From positions 2,399,001-2,463,000 of the forward strand of contig NZ_JAHBAH010000001.1 in the NCBI RefSeq assembly GCF_020510425.1: a DNA stretch of 64,000 bases, read 5' to 3'. This DNA comes from Quatrionicoccus australiensis (GTDB taxonomy: Bacteria; Pseudomonadota; Gammaproteobacteria; Burkholderiales; Rhodocyclaceae). Position numbers and translations under genes: made by a program. The notes under the pieces were generated by a model, which was given only the letters and a program-made list of their open reading frames with translations, was not told the DNA's origin and did no database searches. Positions 35,397-43,755 of this stretch are shown piece by piece; position 1 is the first letter of the stretch, and each line of letters opens with the position of its first letter.

Positions 35397-35924
35397 ATGG
35401 CTAAACCTGAAAGAAACAAGAAGCCGCAGCAAGCTGAAGAGCGTGATGACGGCATGCGCGAGAAGATGGTTGCGGTTAACCGCGTCACCAAAGTGGTGAA
35501 GGGCGGTCGCATCCTCGGTTTCGCAGCTTTGACGGTGGTCGGCGACGGCGACGGTGGCATCGGCATGGGCAAGGGCAAGTCCCGCGAAGTGCCGGTTGCC
35601 GTGCAAAAGGCAATGGAAGAGGCGCGTCGCAAGATGGCCAAAGTCAGCCTGAAGAGCGGTACGGTGCATCACACCGTGATGGGTCGTCACGGTGCAACCA
35701 CCGTCATGATTCAGCCGGCTCCTGAAGGTACAGGCATCATCGCTGGCGGCGCAATGCGCGCTGTCTTCGAAGTCGTTGGCGTGACCAACGTTGTTGCCAA
35801 GGCCCACGGCTCGACCAATCCCTACAACATCGTGCGCGCTACCATCGACGGTTTGTCGAAGGTCAACACGCCGGCCGAAATCGCCGCCAAGCGCGGTCTC
35901 TCGGTCGAACAGATCCAGGGGTAA
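35397..35924 (+). CDS. rpsE: 30S ribosomal protein S5
   Basis: Decoding-fidelity protein, 175 residues. [19 protein letters not shown] holds the conserved N-domain, where spectinomycin-resistance sites lie. [21 protein letters not shown] follows. Nothing unusual; 3 bp precede rpmD. Confidence 0.98.
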   Translation: MAKPERNKKPQQAEERDDGMREKMVAVNRVTKVVKGGRILGFAALTVVGDGDGGIGMGKGKSREVPVAVQKAMEEARRKMAKVSLKSGTVHHTVMGRHGATTVMIQPAPEGTGIIAGGAMRAVFEVVGVTNVVAKAHGSTNPYNIVRATIDGLSKVNTPAEIAAKRGLSVEQIQG

Positions 35925-35927
35925 GGC

Positions 35928-36110
35928 ATGGCTGACAAGAAAATCAAAGTGACGCTCGTCAAGAGCATCATCGGCACCAAGCAGGACCATCGCGCCACCG
36001 TGCGCGGTCTGGGGCTGCGCAAGCTGAACAGTTCCGCTGAACTGGAAGATACGCCGGCTGTCCGCGGCATGATCCAGAAGGTTCAGTATCTCGTTAAGGT
36101 TGAGGGTTAA
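35928..36110 (+). CDS. rpmD: 50S ribosomal protein L30
   Basis: A 60-residue protein with [27 protein letters not shown], the family signature. It lies between rpsE and rplO with 3-bp gaps on both sides. Confidence 0.97.
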   Translation: MADKKIKVTLVKSIIGTKQDHRATVRGLGLRKLNSSAELEDTPAVRGMIQKVQYLVKVEG

Positions 36111-36113
36111 GCC

Positions 36114-36548
36114 ATGCGTCTGAACACCATCAAGCCCGCTGAAGGCTCCAAGAAGGCCGCCAAGCGCGTTGGTCGCGGCATCGGTTCCGGCCTCGGCAAG
36201 ACTTGTGGCCGTGGTCACAAGGGCCAGAAATCCCGTTCCGGCGGTTTCCACAAGGTCGGTTTCGAAGGCGGTCAAATGCCTTTGCAACGTCGTCTGCCGA
36301 AGCGCGGTTTCAATTCCATGACCCGTGCCCGTCACTACGAAGTTCGTCTGACTGACCTGGATCGCCTGCCGATCGACGAAATCGACCTGCTGTCGTTGCA
36401 AGCAGCCGGCATCGTTCCTGGTGATGCACTGGCTGCCAAAGTCATCCTGTCGGGCGCTATCACCCGTAAGGTGACGCTCAAGGGCGTTGGTGCCACCAAG
36501 GGTGCCAAGGCTGCAATCGAAGCCGCCGGCGGCGCGGTCGCTGAGTAA
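36114..36548 (+). CDS. rplO: 50S ribosomal protein L15
   Basis: Late-assembly protein, 144 residues. The Gly/Arg/Lys-rich N-terminus ([20 protein letters not shown]) and the C-terminal domain ending in [13 protein letters not shown] are standard. It precedes secY by 17 bp. Confidence 0.98.
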   Translation: MRLNTIKPAEGSKKAAKRVGRGIGSGLGKTCGRGHKGQKSRSGGFHKVGFEGGQMPLQRRLPKRGFNSMTRARHYEVRLTDLDRLPIDEIDLLSLQAAGIVPGDALAAKVILSGAITRKVTLKGVGATKGAKAAIEAAGGAVAE

Positions 36549-36565
36549 GACGAAGAGGTAGAACG

Positions 36566-37888
36566 TTGGCAGCAAATCCCAATACTGTTGGCAAGGGCGG
36601 TAAATTCGGCGATCTGAAGCGCCGCCTTTGGTTCCTGCTCGGTGCTCTGGTTGTGTATCGCATTGGCGCGCACATTCCGGTTCCCGGGATTGATCCCAAC
36701 GTTCTTTCCGATCTCTTCAATACGCAGAAGGGCGGCATCCTGGGCATGTTCAACATGTTCTCGGGGGGTGCCCTGTCGCGTTTCACCATCTTTGCGCTGG
36801 GGATCATGCCGTACATTTCGGCTTCGATCATCATGCAGTTGATGAGTGTAGCCAGCCCGCAACTGGAAGCTCTCAAAAAAGAAGGTGAAGCCGGGCGTCG
36901 CAAGATTACGCAATACACTCGTTACGGTACGCTGGCTCTTGCCGTTTTCCAGGGCTTGGGTATTGCTGTTGCACTGGAGGCCCAGCCGGGGCTGGTTTCC
37001 GATCCTGGTTTCCTGTTTCGCTTGACGACGGTTACCACGCTGGTTACCGGAACCATGTTCCTCATGTGGCTCGGAGAACAAATTACCGAGCGTGGCTTGG
37101 GTAACGGTATCTCGATCATCATCTTTGGTGGTATCGCCGCCGGCCTGCCAAATGCCATCGGCGGCCTGCTCGAACTCGTTCGTACCGGTGCTATGCATCC
37201 GCTGACTGCGCTGGTCATCTGCTTGCTCGTTGTCGTTGTTACTGCCTTCGTGGTGTTTGTCGAGCGCGGTCAACGCAAGATTCTGGTCAATTACGCCAAG
37301 CGCCAGGTTGGCAACAAGATTTATGGCGGTCAGAGCTCGCATCTGCCGCTCAAACTGAACATGTCAGGCGTTATTCCGCCGATCTTTGCTTCGTCGATCA
37401 TTCTCTTCCCGGCAACGGTTGCTGGCTGGTTCGGTTCTAGCGATTCGATGCATTGGTTGAAGGACGTCGCGGGTACGCTTTCCCCTGGTCAGCCTATCTA
37501 TGTCATGCTGTACGCTGCCGCTATTGTCTTCTTCTGTTTTTTCTACACGGCGCTGGTCTTCAATTCGAAAGAGACCGCTGACAACCTGAAGAAGAGCGGT
37601 GCTTTCGTTCCCGGGATCCGTCCGGGCGAGCAAACTGCGCGCTACATCGACAAGATTTTGATGCGCCTGACTCTGATTGGTGCTGCATACATTACCGTCG
37701 TTTGTTTGTTGCCCGAATTTTTGATTCTGAAGTGGAACGTTCCGTTTTATTTCGGCGGTACTTCGCTTTTGATTATCGTGGTCGTGACCATGGACTTCAT
37801 GTCCCAGGTCCAGGCTTATGTCATGTCGCACCAATATGAAAGTCTCTTGAAGAAAGCCAATTTCAAGGGATCGCCAATGATCAAGTAA
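36566..37888 (+). CDS. secY: Preprotein translocase subunit SecY
   Basis: Channel subunit of the Sec translocon, 440 residues and ten TM helices. The N-terminal amphipathic region with [25 protein letters not shown], the plug domain after it, and the cytoplasmic loop [18 protein letters not shown] are all present. The start is TTG at 36566, with AGAGG 7 bp upstream. No in-frame ATG precedes the conserved N-terminus, so this weak start seems real. It partners with SecE (10762). Confidence 0.97.
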   Translation: MAANPNTVGKGGKFGDLKRRLWFLLGALVVYRIGAHIPVPGIDPNVLSDLFNTQKGGILGMFNMFSGGALSRFTIFALGIMPYISASIIMQLMSVASPQLEALKKEGEAGRRKITQYTRYGTLALAVFQGLGIAVALEAQPGLVSDPGFLFRLTTVTTLVTGTMFLMWLGEQITERGLGNGISIIIFGGIAAGLPNAIGGLLELVRTGAMHPLTALVICLLVVVVTAFVVFVERGQRKILVNYAKRQVGNKIYGGQSSHLPLKLNMSGVIPPIFASSIILFPATVAGWFGSSDSMHWLKDVAGTLSPGQPIYVMLYAAAIVFFCFFYTALVFNSKETADNLKKSGAFVPGIRPGEQTARYIDKILMRLTLIGAAYITVVCLLPEFLILKWNVPFYFGGTSLLIIVVVTMDFMSQVQAYVMSHQYESLLKKANFKGSPMIK

Positions 37889-37894
37889 AAACGT

Positions 37895-38113
37895 ATGGCC
37901 AAGGAAGATTACATTGAAATGCTGGGGGAGGTCGTAGAAAACCTCCCGAATGCCACCTTCAAGGTGAAGCTGGAAAATGGCCATATCGTGCACGGTTTTA
38001 TCTCCGGGAAGATGCGTATGCACTACATCCGCATCCTCCCCGGTGACAAGGTTACCGTGCAACTGACGCCTTACGATTTAACCAAGGCGCGGATAGTTTT
38101 CCGCGCCAAGTAA
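37895..38113 (+). CDS. infA: Translation initiation factor IF-1
   Basis: A 72-residue OB-fold protein that blocks the A site during initiation. [23 protein letters not shown] and [24 protein letters not shown] match IF-1. It lies between secY and rpmJ, as in many betaproteobacteria. Confidence 0.97.
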   Translation: MAKEDYIEMLGEVVENLPNATFKVKLENGHIVHGFISGKMRMHYIRILPGDKVTVQLTPYDLTKARIVFRAK

Positions 38114-38186
38114 AGATTCTCTACGCAATAAACCGCAGGGTAAGGAAACACGGCTGCTTCCAAGCCCCGCAGACGAGGAGTGAAAC

Positions 38187-38300
38187 ATGAAAGTGCAACC
38201 TTCAGTGAAGCGCGTATGCCGCAACTGCAAAGTCATCCGTCGCAAGGGTGTCGTACGTGTCATTTGCAAGGACCCGCGTCATAAGCAGCGTCAAGGTTAA
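38187..38300 (+). CDS. rpmJ: 50S ribosomal protein L36
   Basis: A 37-residue protein, [20 protein letters not shown] onward to [10 protein letters not shown]. Cys11, Cys14, Cys27 and His32 form the zinc ribbon (C+ form). It sits 73 bp after infA and 52 bp before rpsM; AGGAG precedes the ATG. It is too short for most ORF cut-offs but unmistakable. Confidence 0.96.
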   Translation: MKVQPSVKRVCRNCKVIRRKGVVRVICKDPRHKQRQG

Positions 38301-38352
38301 TTCCCTGACATTGTCCGGCATTTGTTAATTTTCGAAATAGTGGAGTGATTCA

Positions 38353-38715
38353 ATGGCCCGTATTGCAGGGGTAAACATTCCGAACCATCAGCATGCAGAA
38401 ATCGCTCTCACTGCGATTTTTGGCATCGGCCGTACCCGCGCACAAAAAATCTGTGACGCGGCCGGTATCGTTCGTTCTACCAAAATGAAAGACCTGTCCG
38501 ATGCGGACATGGATCGTTTGCGTGATGAAGTAGGCAAGTTCACTGTTGAAGGTGATCTGCGCCGCGAAGTCACCATGAACATCAAGCGTCTGATGGACCT
38601 CGGTTGCTACCGTGGTCTGCGCCATCGCAAGGGCTTGCCCTGCCGTGGCCAGCGCACCCGTACGAATGCACGTACCCGCAAGGGCCCGCGCAAAGCCATC
38701 GCTGGCAAGAAGTAA
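38353..38715 (+). CDS. rpsM: 30S ribosomal protein S13
   Basis: Head protein forming bridges B1a/B1b, 120 residues. [19 protein letters not shown], the helix-turn-helix around [18 protein letters not shown] and the C-terminal tail [20 protein letters not shown] are typical. First gene of the alpha set. Confidence 0.98.
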   Translation: MARIAGVNIPNHQHAEIALTAIFGIGRTRAQKICDAAGIVRSTKMKDLSDADMDRLRDEVGKFTVEGDLRREVTMNIKRLMDLGCYRGLRHRKGLPCRGQRTRTNARTRKGPRKAIAGKK

Positions 38716-38727
38716 TAGGGACAGAAC

Positions 38728-39117
38728 ATGGCTAAGACTGCTACCAAAGTTCGCAAAAAAGTTAAGAAGAACGTGGCCGAGGGCATTGCCCACATCCACG
38801 CCTCTTTCAACAACACCATCATTACCATTACCGACCGTCAAGGCAATGCGCTGTCTTGGGCAACGTCCGGTGGTGCCGGCTTCCGCGGTTCGCGCAAGTC
38901 GACCCCGTTCGCTGCTCAGGTTGCTGCTGAAGCCGCCGGTAAGGCTGCTCAGGAATGTGGCGTCAAGAACGTTGAAGTTCGCATCAAGGGCCCCGGTCCT
39001 GGTCGTGAATCCTCTGTCCGTGCGCTCAACGCACTGGGCATGAAAATCACCTCCATTTCCGACGTGACGCCGGTGCCGCACAACGGTTGCCGTCCGCCCA
39101 AAAAGCGCCGCATTTAA
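38728..39117 (+). CDS. rpsK: 30S ribosomal protein S11
   Basis: Platform protein at the Shine-Dalgarno helix, 129 residues. [21 protein letters not shown] and the C-terminal [15 protein letters not shown] are diagnostic. Adjacent to rpsM and rpsD with short gaps. Confidence 0.98.
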   Translation: MAKTATKVRKKVKKNVAEGIAHIHASFNNTIITITDRQGNALSWATSGGAGFRGSRKSTPFAAQVAAEAAGKAAQECGVKNVEVRIKGPGPGRESSVRALNALGMKITSISDVTPVPHNGCRPPKKRRI

Positions 39118-39129
39118 GGAGAAAGACAA

Positions 39130-39759
39130 GTGGCTCGTAATCTCGATCCGAAATGCCGTCAGTGCCGCCGCGAAGGCGAAAAGCTTTTCCTCAAGGGCGA
39201 AAAGTGCTTCACCGACAAGTGCGCCATTGAGCGTCGTTCTTATGCACCTGGCCAACACGGCCAGAAGTCTGGTGCCCGTCTGTCTGACTACGGCGTTCAC
39301 CTGCGTGCAAAGCAAAAAATCCGTCGTGTCTACGGCGTGCTGGAAGGCCAGTTCCGCAGGACTTTCGCCGAAGCTGATCGCCGCAAGGGTCAGACTGGTG
39401 AAAACCTTCTGCAACTGCTCGAAGCTCGTCTCGACTCCGTTGCTTACCGCATGGGCTTTGGTGCTTCGCGCACCGAGTCCCGTCAGATCGTTCGTCACAA
39501 CGGCGTTCTGGTTAACGGCAAGCGCGTCAACATCCCGTCGTTCCTGGTCAAACCGGGTGACGTGGTGCAACTGACCGACCGTGCCCGTGCTTCCCTGCGT
39601 TGCAAGGCTGCTCTCGAAGCTGCCGAGTCCCGTGGTTTCCCGGAATGGGTTGCCGTGGATGTCAAGGAAGGCAAGGGAACGTTCAAGGCCATGCCGCAGC
39701 GCTCCGAGCTGCCGTCGACCCTGAACGAAGGTCTCGTCATCGAACTTTACTCGAAGTAA
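39130..39759 (+). CDS. rpsD: 30S ribosomal protein S4
   Basis: 16S 5'-domain assembly protein and, in E. coli, the alpha operon repressor. The 209 residues have a GTG start and an N-terminal Cys-containing segment (CRQCRREGEKLFLKGEKCFTDKC) that could bind zinc. The S4 RNA-binding domain follows (LDSVAYRMGFGASRTESRQI). The four-Cys N-terminus is a recognised S4 subtype. Confidence 0.98.
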   Translation: MARNLDPKCRQCRREGEKLFLKGEKCFTDKCAIERRSYAPGQHGQKSGARLSDYGVHLRAKQKIRRVYGVLEGQFRRTFAEADRRKGQTGENLLQLLEARLDSVAYRMGFGASRTESRQIVRHNGVLVNGKRVNIPSFLVKPGDVVQLTDRARASLRCKAALEAAESRGFPEWVAVDVKEGKGTFKAMPQRSELPSTLNEGLVIELYSK

Positions 39760-39783
39760 TCACTGAGCTGAGGAATTTAGCCC

Positions 39784-40758
39784 ATGCAAAGCAGTGGACT
39801 TCTGAAACCCCGCATTATCGATGTGCAGAGCGTTTCGCCGGTGCAAGCCAAGGTTGTGATGGAGCCGTTCGAACGCGGCTACGGTCACACCCTGGGCAAT
39901 GCCCTGCGTCGCATCCTGTTGTCGTCCATGCCGGGTTACGCACCGACCGAAGTCGGTATCGAGGGTGTGCTTCACGAGTACTCCACCGTTGATGGTGTTC
40001 AGGAAGATGTCGTTGACATCCTTCTGAACCTCAAGGGTATCGTATTCAAGTTGCACAACCGCGATGTGGTAACGCTCAATCTGGTCAAGGAAGGTGAAGG
40101 CGCTGTTCGTGCCGGCGATATCGAATTGCCGCATGACGTCGAAATCATCAATCCGGAACACGTGATCGCTCACCTTTCTCCTGGCGGCAAGCTGACCATG
40201 GACATCAAGGTCGAGAAGGGTCGCGGCTATGTCCCGGGTAACGTTCGTAATCTGGGCGATTCCAAGACCATCGGCAAGCTCGTGCTGGACGCTTCGTTCA
40301 GCCCGATCCGTCGCGTTGCCTACGCTGTTGAAAGCGCTCGCGTCGAACAGCGTACCGATCTGGACAAGCTGATCGTTGATATCGAAACCAACGGTGTTGT
40401 CGAGCCGGAAGAGGCCATTCGCTACGCTGCTCGCGTGCTGATGGAACAACTCTCCGTCTTCGCCGATCTGGAAGGTACCGCTCCTGTGGCCGAGGCTTCC
40501 AAGCCGGCCCAGGTTGATCCGGTCCTGCTCCGTCCGGTTGATGATCTCGAACTGACCGTTCGCTCTGCGAACTGTCTCAAGGCCGAGAACATTTACTACA
40601 TCGGCGATCTTATTCAGCGTACCGAGAATGAACTTCTCAAGACTCCGAATCTGGGTCGCAAGTCGTTGAACGAGATCAAGGAAGTGCTCGCCGCACGTGG
40701 CTTGACTCTAGGCATGAAATTGGAAAATTGGCCGCCCGCCGGTCTGGAAAAGGTCTAA
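39784..40758 (+). CDS. rpoA: RNA polymerase alpha subunit
   Basis: The 324 residues form an N-terminal dimerisation/assembly domain ([20 protein letters not shown]), a flexible linker around [17 protein letters not shown], and the C-terminal UP-element and activator-binding domain ([20 protein letters not shown]). Ordinary length. It is followed by a hairpin whose loop contains the stop codon, then rplQ. Confidence 0.99.
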   Translation: MQSSGLLKPRIIDVQSVSPVQAKVVMEPFERGYGHTLGNALRRILLSSMPGYAPTEVGIEGVLHEYSTVDGVQEDVVDILLNLKGIVFKLHNRDVVTLNLVKEGEGAVRAGDIELPHDVEIINPEHVIAHLSPGGKLTMDIKVEKGRGYVPGNVRNLGDSKTIGKLVLDASFSPIRRVAYAVESARVEQRTDLDKLIVDIETNGVVEPEEAIRYAARVLMEQLSVFADLEGTAPVAEASKPAQVDPVLLRPVDDLELTVRSANCLKAENIYYIGDLIQRTENELLKTPNLGRKSLNEIKEVLAARGLTLGMKLENWPPAGLEKV

Positions 40759-40769
40759 GGACCTTTTCC
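40746..40769 (+). terminator. Hairpin enclosing the rpoA stop codon
   Basis: GGAAAAGGTC (40746-40755) and GACCTTTTCC (40760-40769) form a perfect 10-bp stem; the loop TAAG contains the rpoA stop. There is only a 4-T segment inside the right arm and no trailing T-run, so attenuation or stability control of rplQ is more likely than full termination. Confidence 0.45.
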
Positions 40770-40816
40770 GGCTCGGGCCGTCAAGGGACGCCTGCAGAAC
40801 ATAGAAAGGATTAACC

Positions 40817-41215
40817 ATGCGTCACCGTTTGGGACTTCGCAAACTCAACCGTACCAGCAGCCATCGCCTGGCGATGCTGCGCAACATGACTGTTTCCCTG
40901 CTCAAGCACGAGGCCATCAAGACCACGTTGCCGAAGGCCAAGGAACTGCGCCGTGTTGTTGAACCGATCATCACCCTCGGCAAGAAGCCGACGCTGGCTA
41001 ACAAGCGTCTGGCCTTTGACCGTCTGCGTGACCGCGAAATCGTGGTCAAGCTGTTCGCCGAAATCGGCCCGCGTTACGCAACGCGTCCGGGTGGCTACCT
41101 TCGCATCCTGAAGTGTGGCTTCCGCGTTGGCGACAATGCGCCGATGGCTTTTGTCGAGCTGCTTGATCGTCCGGAGCCTGCAGAGGCTGTGGAAGTGGAT
41201 GAAACTGCTGAATAA
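40817..41215 (+). CDS. rplQ: 50S ribosomal protein L17
   Basis: Tunnel-exit region protein, 132 residues. [24 protein letters not shown] is the classic N-terminus, and the acidic C-terminal tail ([11 protein letters not shown]) is a common addition. Last gene of the superoperon, followed by a strong bidirectional terminator. Confidence 0.98.
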   Translation: MRHRLGLRKLNRTSSHRLAMLRNMTVSLLKHEAIKTTLPKAKELRRVVEPIITLGKKPTLANKRLAFDRLRDREIVVKLFAEIGPRYATRPGGYLRILKCGFRVGDNAPMAFVELLDRPEPAEAVEVDETAE

Positions 41216-41233
41216 GCATTTCAGACAAAATTG

Positions 41234-41262
41234 AAAAGGCCGGGAATTCCCGGCCTTTTTTT
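41234..41262. terminator. Bidirectional terminator at the end of the ribosomal superoperon
   Basis: AAAAGGCCGGG (41234-41244) pairs with CCCGGCCTTTT (41249-41259) around AATT, followed by a T-run to 41262. The complementary strand also ends in a T-rich tail. It can stop rplQ transcripts and those of the convergent signalling operon (41280 onward). Confidence 0.9.
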
Positions 41263-41279
41263 CGTTCACATTTCCCGTG

Positions 41280-42821
41280 TCACGGGCAATCAATGACCAT
41301 CAGCGATACGTCATCGGTCGCCAGCATTCCATCAAGGTGCTTGGTTAGCGCAGCGTCGATTTGTTCGAAGCGGGCACTTGGCGAGGTGTTGGCGACGGCG
41401 TTGGTGATTCCGGAAACCTCGAATTGGGCGCCTTCCCGGTTGCGTGCTTCGAGCAGGCCATCCGAACAAAGAACGATCTGGCTTTCTGCGCTCCAGGTAA
41501 AGTTGACCGGTTGGCAATCCATCTCTTCATTGCTGACAATGCCGAGTGGCAAATTCGCTGGCGCGAAGACTTTTTCGGAGCGCCCCCAGCGGTCGAACAG
41601 GAAAGCTTCCGGGGTTCCGCCCACCCAGATTTCGCCGGTTCTAGCCTCTTCATCCAGACAAACCAGGGTCGCTGCAACGAAGCGTCCAACCGGCATCGAT
41701 TCTTTCAACTGCTGGTTGAGTTCGAGAATGATTTCGCGCACGGTATGGTTGCGTCGGGCAAGGCGATAAAAAATTGCCAGCACAGGCAGCGCGCTGATGG
41801 CCGCCGTCAGACCATGACCGGTTGCATCGGCGAGGAGGGCGTAAAAGCGCCCTTCCGGGGAGCGACTTGCGGCCACGATGTCGCCACTGAAGCTTTCGGC
41901 CGCAATCACTTTGTATTTGAGGCGCTCGTCGGTGAGCCCATGCCGATGCAACTGCTTCTCCATCAGGCGCATGGCGAGATGTTGTTCATTCTGGGTCTGG
42001 TCGTAGTAGGCCTGCAGCAAGCGCGCATTTTCGTGCAGCTTTTGTTCGGCAATCTTGCGATCCGAAATGTCCCGGATCACGCCGATGAACATTCTCTTGT
42101 TATCGAGAATGATCTCGTTGATCCCGAGAGTTACCGGAAAATGGTGGCCATCCTTGTGCAGGGCTTCGAGTTCGCGTTCAGTACCGATCACGGTGCCAAA
42201 CCCCTTGGCCGCATAGCGGGCCATATAGCCGTCGTGCTCGCTGCGATAAGGTTCCGGCAGCAGTATATTGACGTTCTGGCCGATCAACTCGCTGACCTGC
42301 CAGCCGAAAGTGCGCGTCGCGGAGCGGTTGACCGACGCAATGGTACCTTTTTCATCGACCGTGATAATGGTGTCCAGAACGTTGTCGGAAATGGTCTGAA
42401 CGCGGCGCAGTGAGTCGATGGATTCCTGTTGCATGCCGAGCGAGCGTTGCACCGAGCGCAACTTGGCTTCAAGTACGACGAAGTTGATCGGCTTGGTCAG
42501 ATAGTCGTCCGCGCCGGCATCGAGTCCTTCGACCAGGTTTTCATCACGATTGAGGGCCGACAGGAAGATGATGGGCGTCCACCGCTCACGCGTCATTCCC
42601 TTGATGCGGCGTGCGGCTTCGAAGCCATCCATGATCGGCATCATGATGTCGAGCAGGACCAGATCGGGGGCATCGGCCTCAAAGCGGCGCACGGCTTCCT
42701 CGCCGTTTTCGGCAAGAATGACATCGTGTCCCAGTTTCTTCAGAAAGACCTGAAGAATATGCAGGTTGGTCCGGTTGTCATCAACCGCCAGCACCTTCAT
42801 CTTGTTCATTACCTGACTCAT
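41280..42821 (-). CDS. Response regulator with PAS and PP2C (SpoIIE/RsbU-type) phosphatase domain
   Basis: A 513-residue output protein. Residues 8-125 are a receiver (Asp14, Asp15, phospho-acceptor Asp58, Lys110). About 140-260 is a PAS domain (TISDNVLDTIITVDEKGTIA) with a PAC tail. From about 310 there is a PPM/SpoIIE Ser/Thr phosphatase domain with LLADATGHGLTAAISAL, SDGLLEARNREG and TDDVSLMVI, whose acidic residues bind metal. RsbU-like enzymes dephosphorylate STAS anti-anti-sigma factors in partner switching. It is the last gene of a three-gene minus-strand operon with a CHASE kinase and a receiver-HATPase protein. No STAS protein is encoded nearby. Confidence 0.9.
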   Translation of the reverse strand: MSQVMNKMKVLAVDDNRTNLHILQVFLKKLGHDVILAENGEEAVRRFEADAPDLVLLDIMMPIMDGFEAARRIKGMTRERWTPIIFLSALNRDENLVEGLDAGADDYLTKPINFVVLEAKLRSVQRSLGMQQESIDSLRRVQTISDNVLDTIITVDEKGTIASVNRSATRTFGWQVSELIGQNVNILLPEPYRSEHDGYMARYAAKGFGTVIGTERELEALHKDGHHFPVTLGINEIILDNKRMFIGVIRDISDRKIAEQKLHENARLLQAYYDQTQNEQHLAMRLMEKQLHRHGLTDERLKYKVIAAESFSGDIVAASRSPEGRFYALLADATGHGLTAAISALPVLAIFYRLARRNHTVREIILELNQQLKESMPVGRFVAATLVCLDEEARTGEIWVGGTPEAFLFDRWGRSEKVFAPANLPLGIVSNEEMDCQPVNFTWSAESQIVLCSDGLLEARNREGAQFEVSGITNAVANTSPSARFEQIDAALTKHLDGMLATDDVSLMVIDCP

Positions 42822-42836
42822 GATCGGCAGTAAATC

Positions 42837-43745
42837 CTAATTCTTTGGAGAGTCGGAAGGAATGGTGGCTACCGCGATATTGCCGCAACCTTCATAGCTG
42901 ATGCTGGCAAAGCTCATCATGCGGGCGAGGGCAATCCCCCGGCCATTCGGGTCGCAAGCACGTTCGGGCGAGAATTCGAGAAAGTCCTGCCAGGCAAATC
43001 CGCTGCCTTGATCCGTGATGCGCAGGGTGATGTCATTGGTGCTACGGATGAAATTGATTTTTACCCGCTTGGCGACATTGTCGGGAAGCGCCAGGCGACG
43101 ATCGATTTCCGCTTGCCAGCAGTCTTCGAGTTTGAGTGTTGATTTTTCCTGGTAACTCAAGCCGAGGTTGCCATGTTCAACCGCATTGATCAGCAGTTCG
43201 GAGATGCCCAGTACGGCGCGGTCGGCATCGGGGCAGGCCTGGGCGATGAAGGAAGCGAGTTGGCCGGCCTCTTCGATGGTGCGAATGGAAAAATCGCCCT
43301 GGGTCAGGAATTGCAGCGAATTAATGTGGTCATTGAGCCGCCGGCGCAAGGAGTCGTGGGCTTTGGCGTCAGTCAGTGCGGCATGTACGATCGCAAACAG
43401 TGCGTCACGTCGGTAAGGCTTCGTCAGGTAGTAATAAGCCCCGGCTTCCAGCCCTTCGCGAATCTCGCTGGCGGTGTCGGCCGCTGTTTGCAGGATGACC
43501 GGAATGTCGGCGAGACGTGGTGTTTCCTTGATGCGCCGCAGCAAGCCGATGCCATCCAGACCCGGCATCATGCGGTCAAGGAGGATGACATCGAAGCTTT
43601 CGGCCGGATCAAGCAGGATCTGCCAGGCGGCCTCGCCATCAGCGGCGGTGCGCAAGGAAAAATTGTTCTCGCTGTCGAAGTATTCGCAAAGAATTTCGAG
43701 GTTCAACTCCTCGTCGTCTACAACCAGTACCCGTGATTTGTTCAT
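42837..43745 (-). CDS. Response regulator with C-terminal RsbW-like ATPase domain
   Basis: A 302-residue protein. An N-terminal receiver (VLVVDDEELNLEIL, phospho-acceptor Asp57 in VILLDRMMPG, Lys in LTKPYRR) precedes a C-terminal HATPase of the anti-sigma kinase type (GISELLINAVEHGNLGL as N-box, RITDQGSGFAWQDF and DPNGRGIALARMM as G-boxes). There is no HisKA dimerisation domain, so the ATPase resembles RsbW/SpoIIAB Ser kinases rather than a histidine kinase. The ATG at 43745 was chosen because it starts MNKSRVLVVDDEE. It lies 10 bp after the sensor kinase and 15 bp before the PP2C gene. Together they look like a phosphorelay-controlled partner switch (inference). Confidence 0.88.
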   Translation of the reverse strand: MNKSRVLVVDDEELNLEILCEYFDSENNFSLRTAADGEAAWQILLDPAESFDVILLDRMMPGLDGIGLLRRIKETPRLADIPVILQTAADTASEIREGLEAGAYYYLTKPYRRDALFAIVHAALTDAKAHDSLRRRLNDHINSLQFLTQGDFSIRTIEEAGQLASFIAQACPDADRAVLGISELLINAVEHGNLGLSYQEKSTLKLEDCWQAEIDRRLALPDNVAKRVKINFIRSTNDITLRITDQGSGFAWQDFLEFSPERACDPNGRGIALARMMSFASISYEGCGNIAVATIPSDSPKN

Positions 43746-43755
43746 GTCGGCCCGA

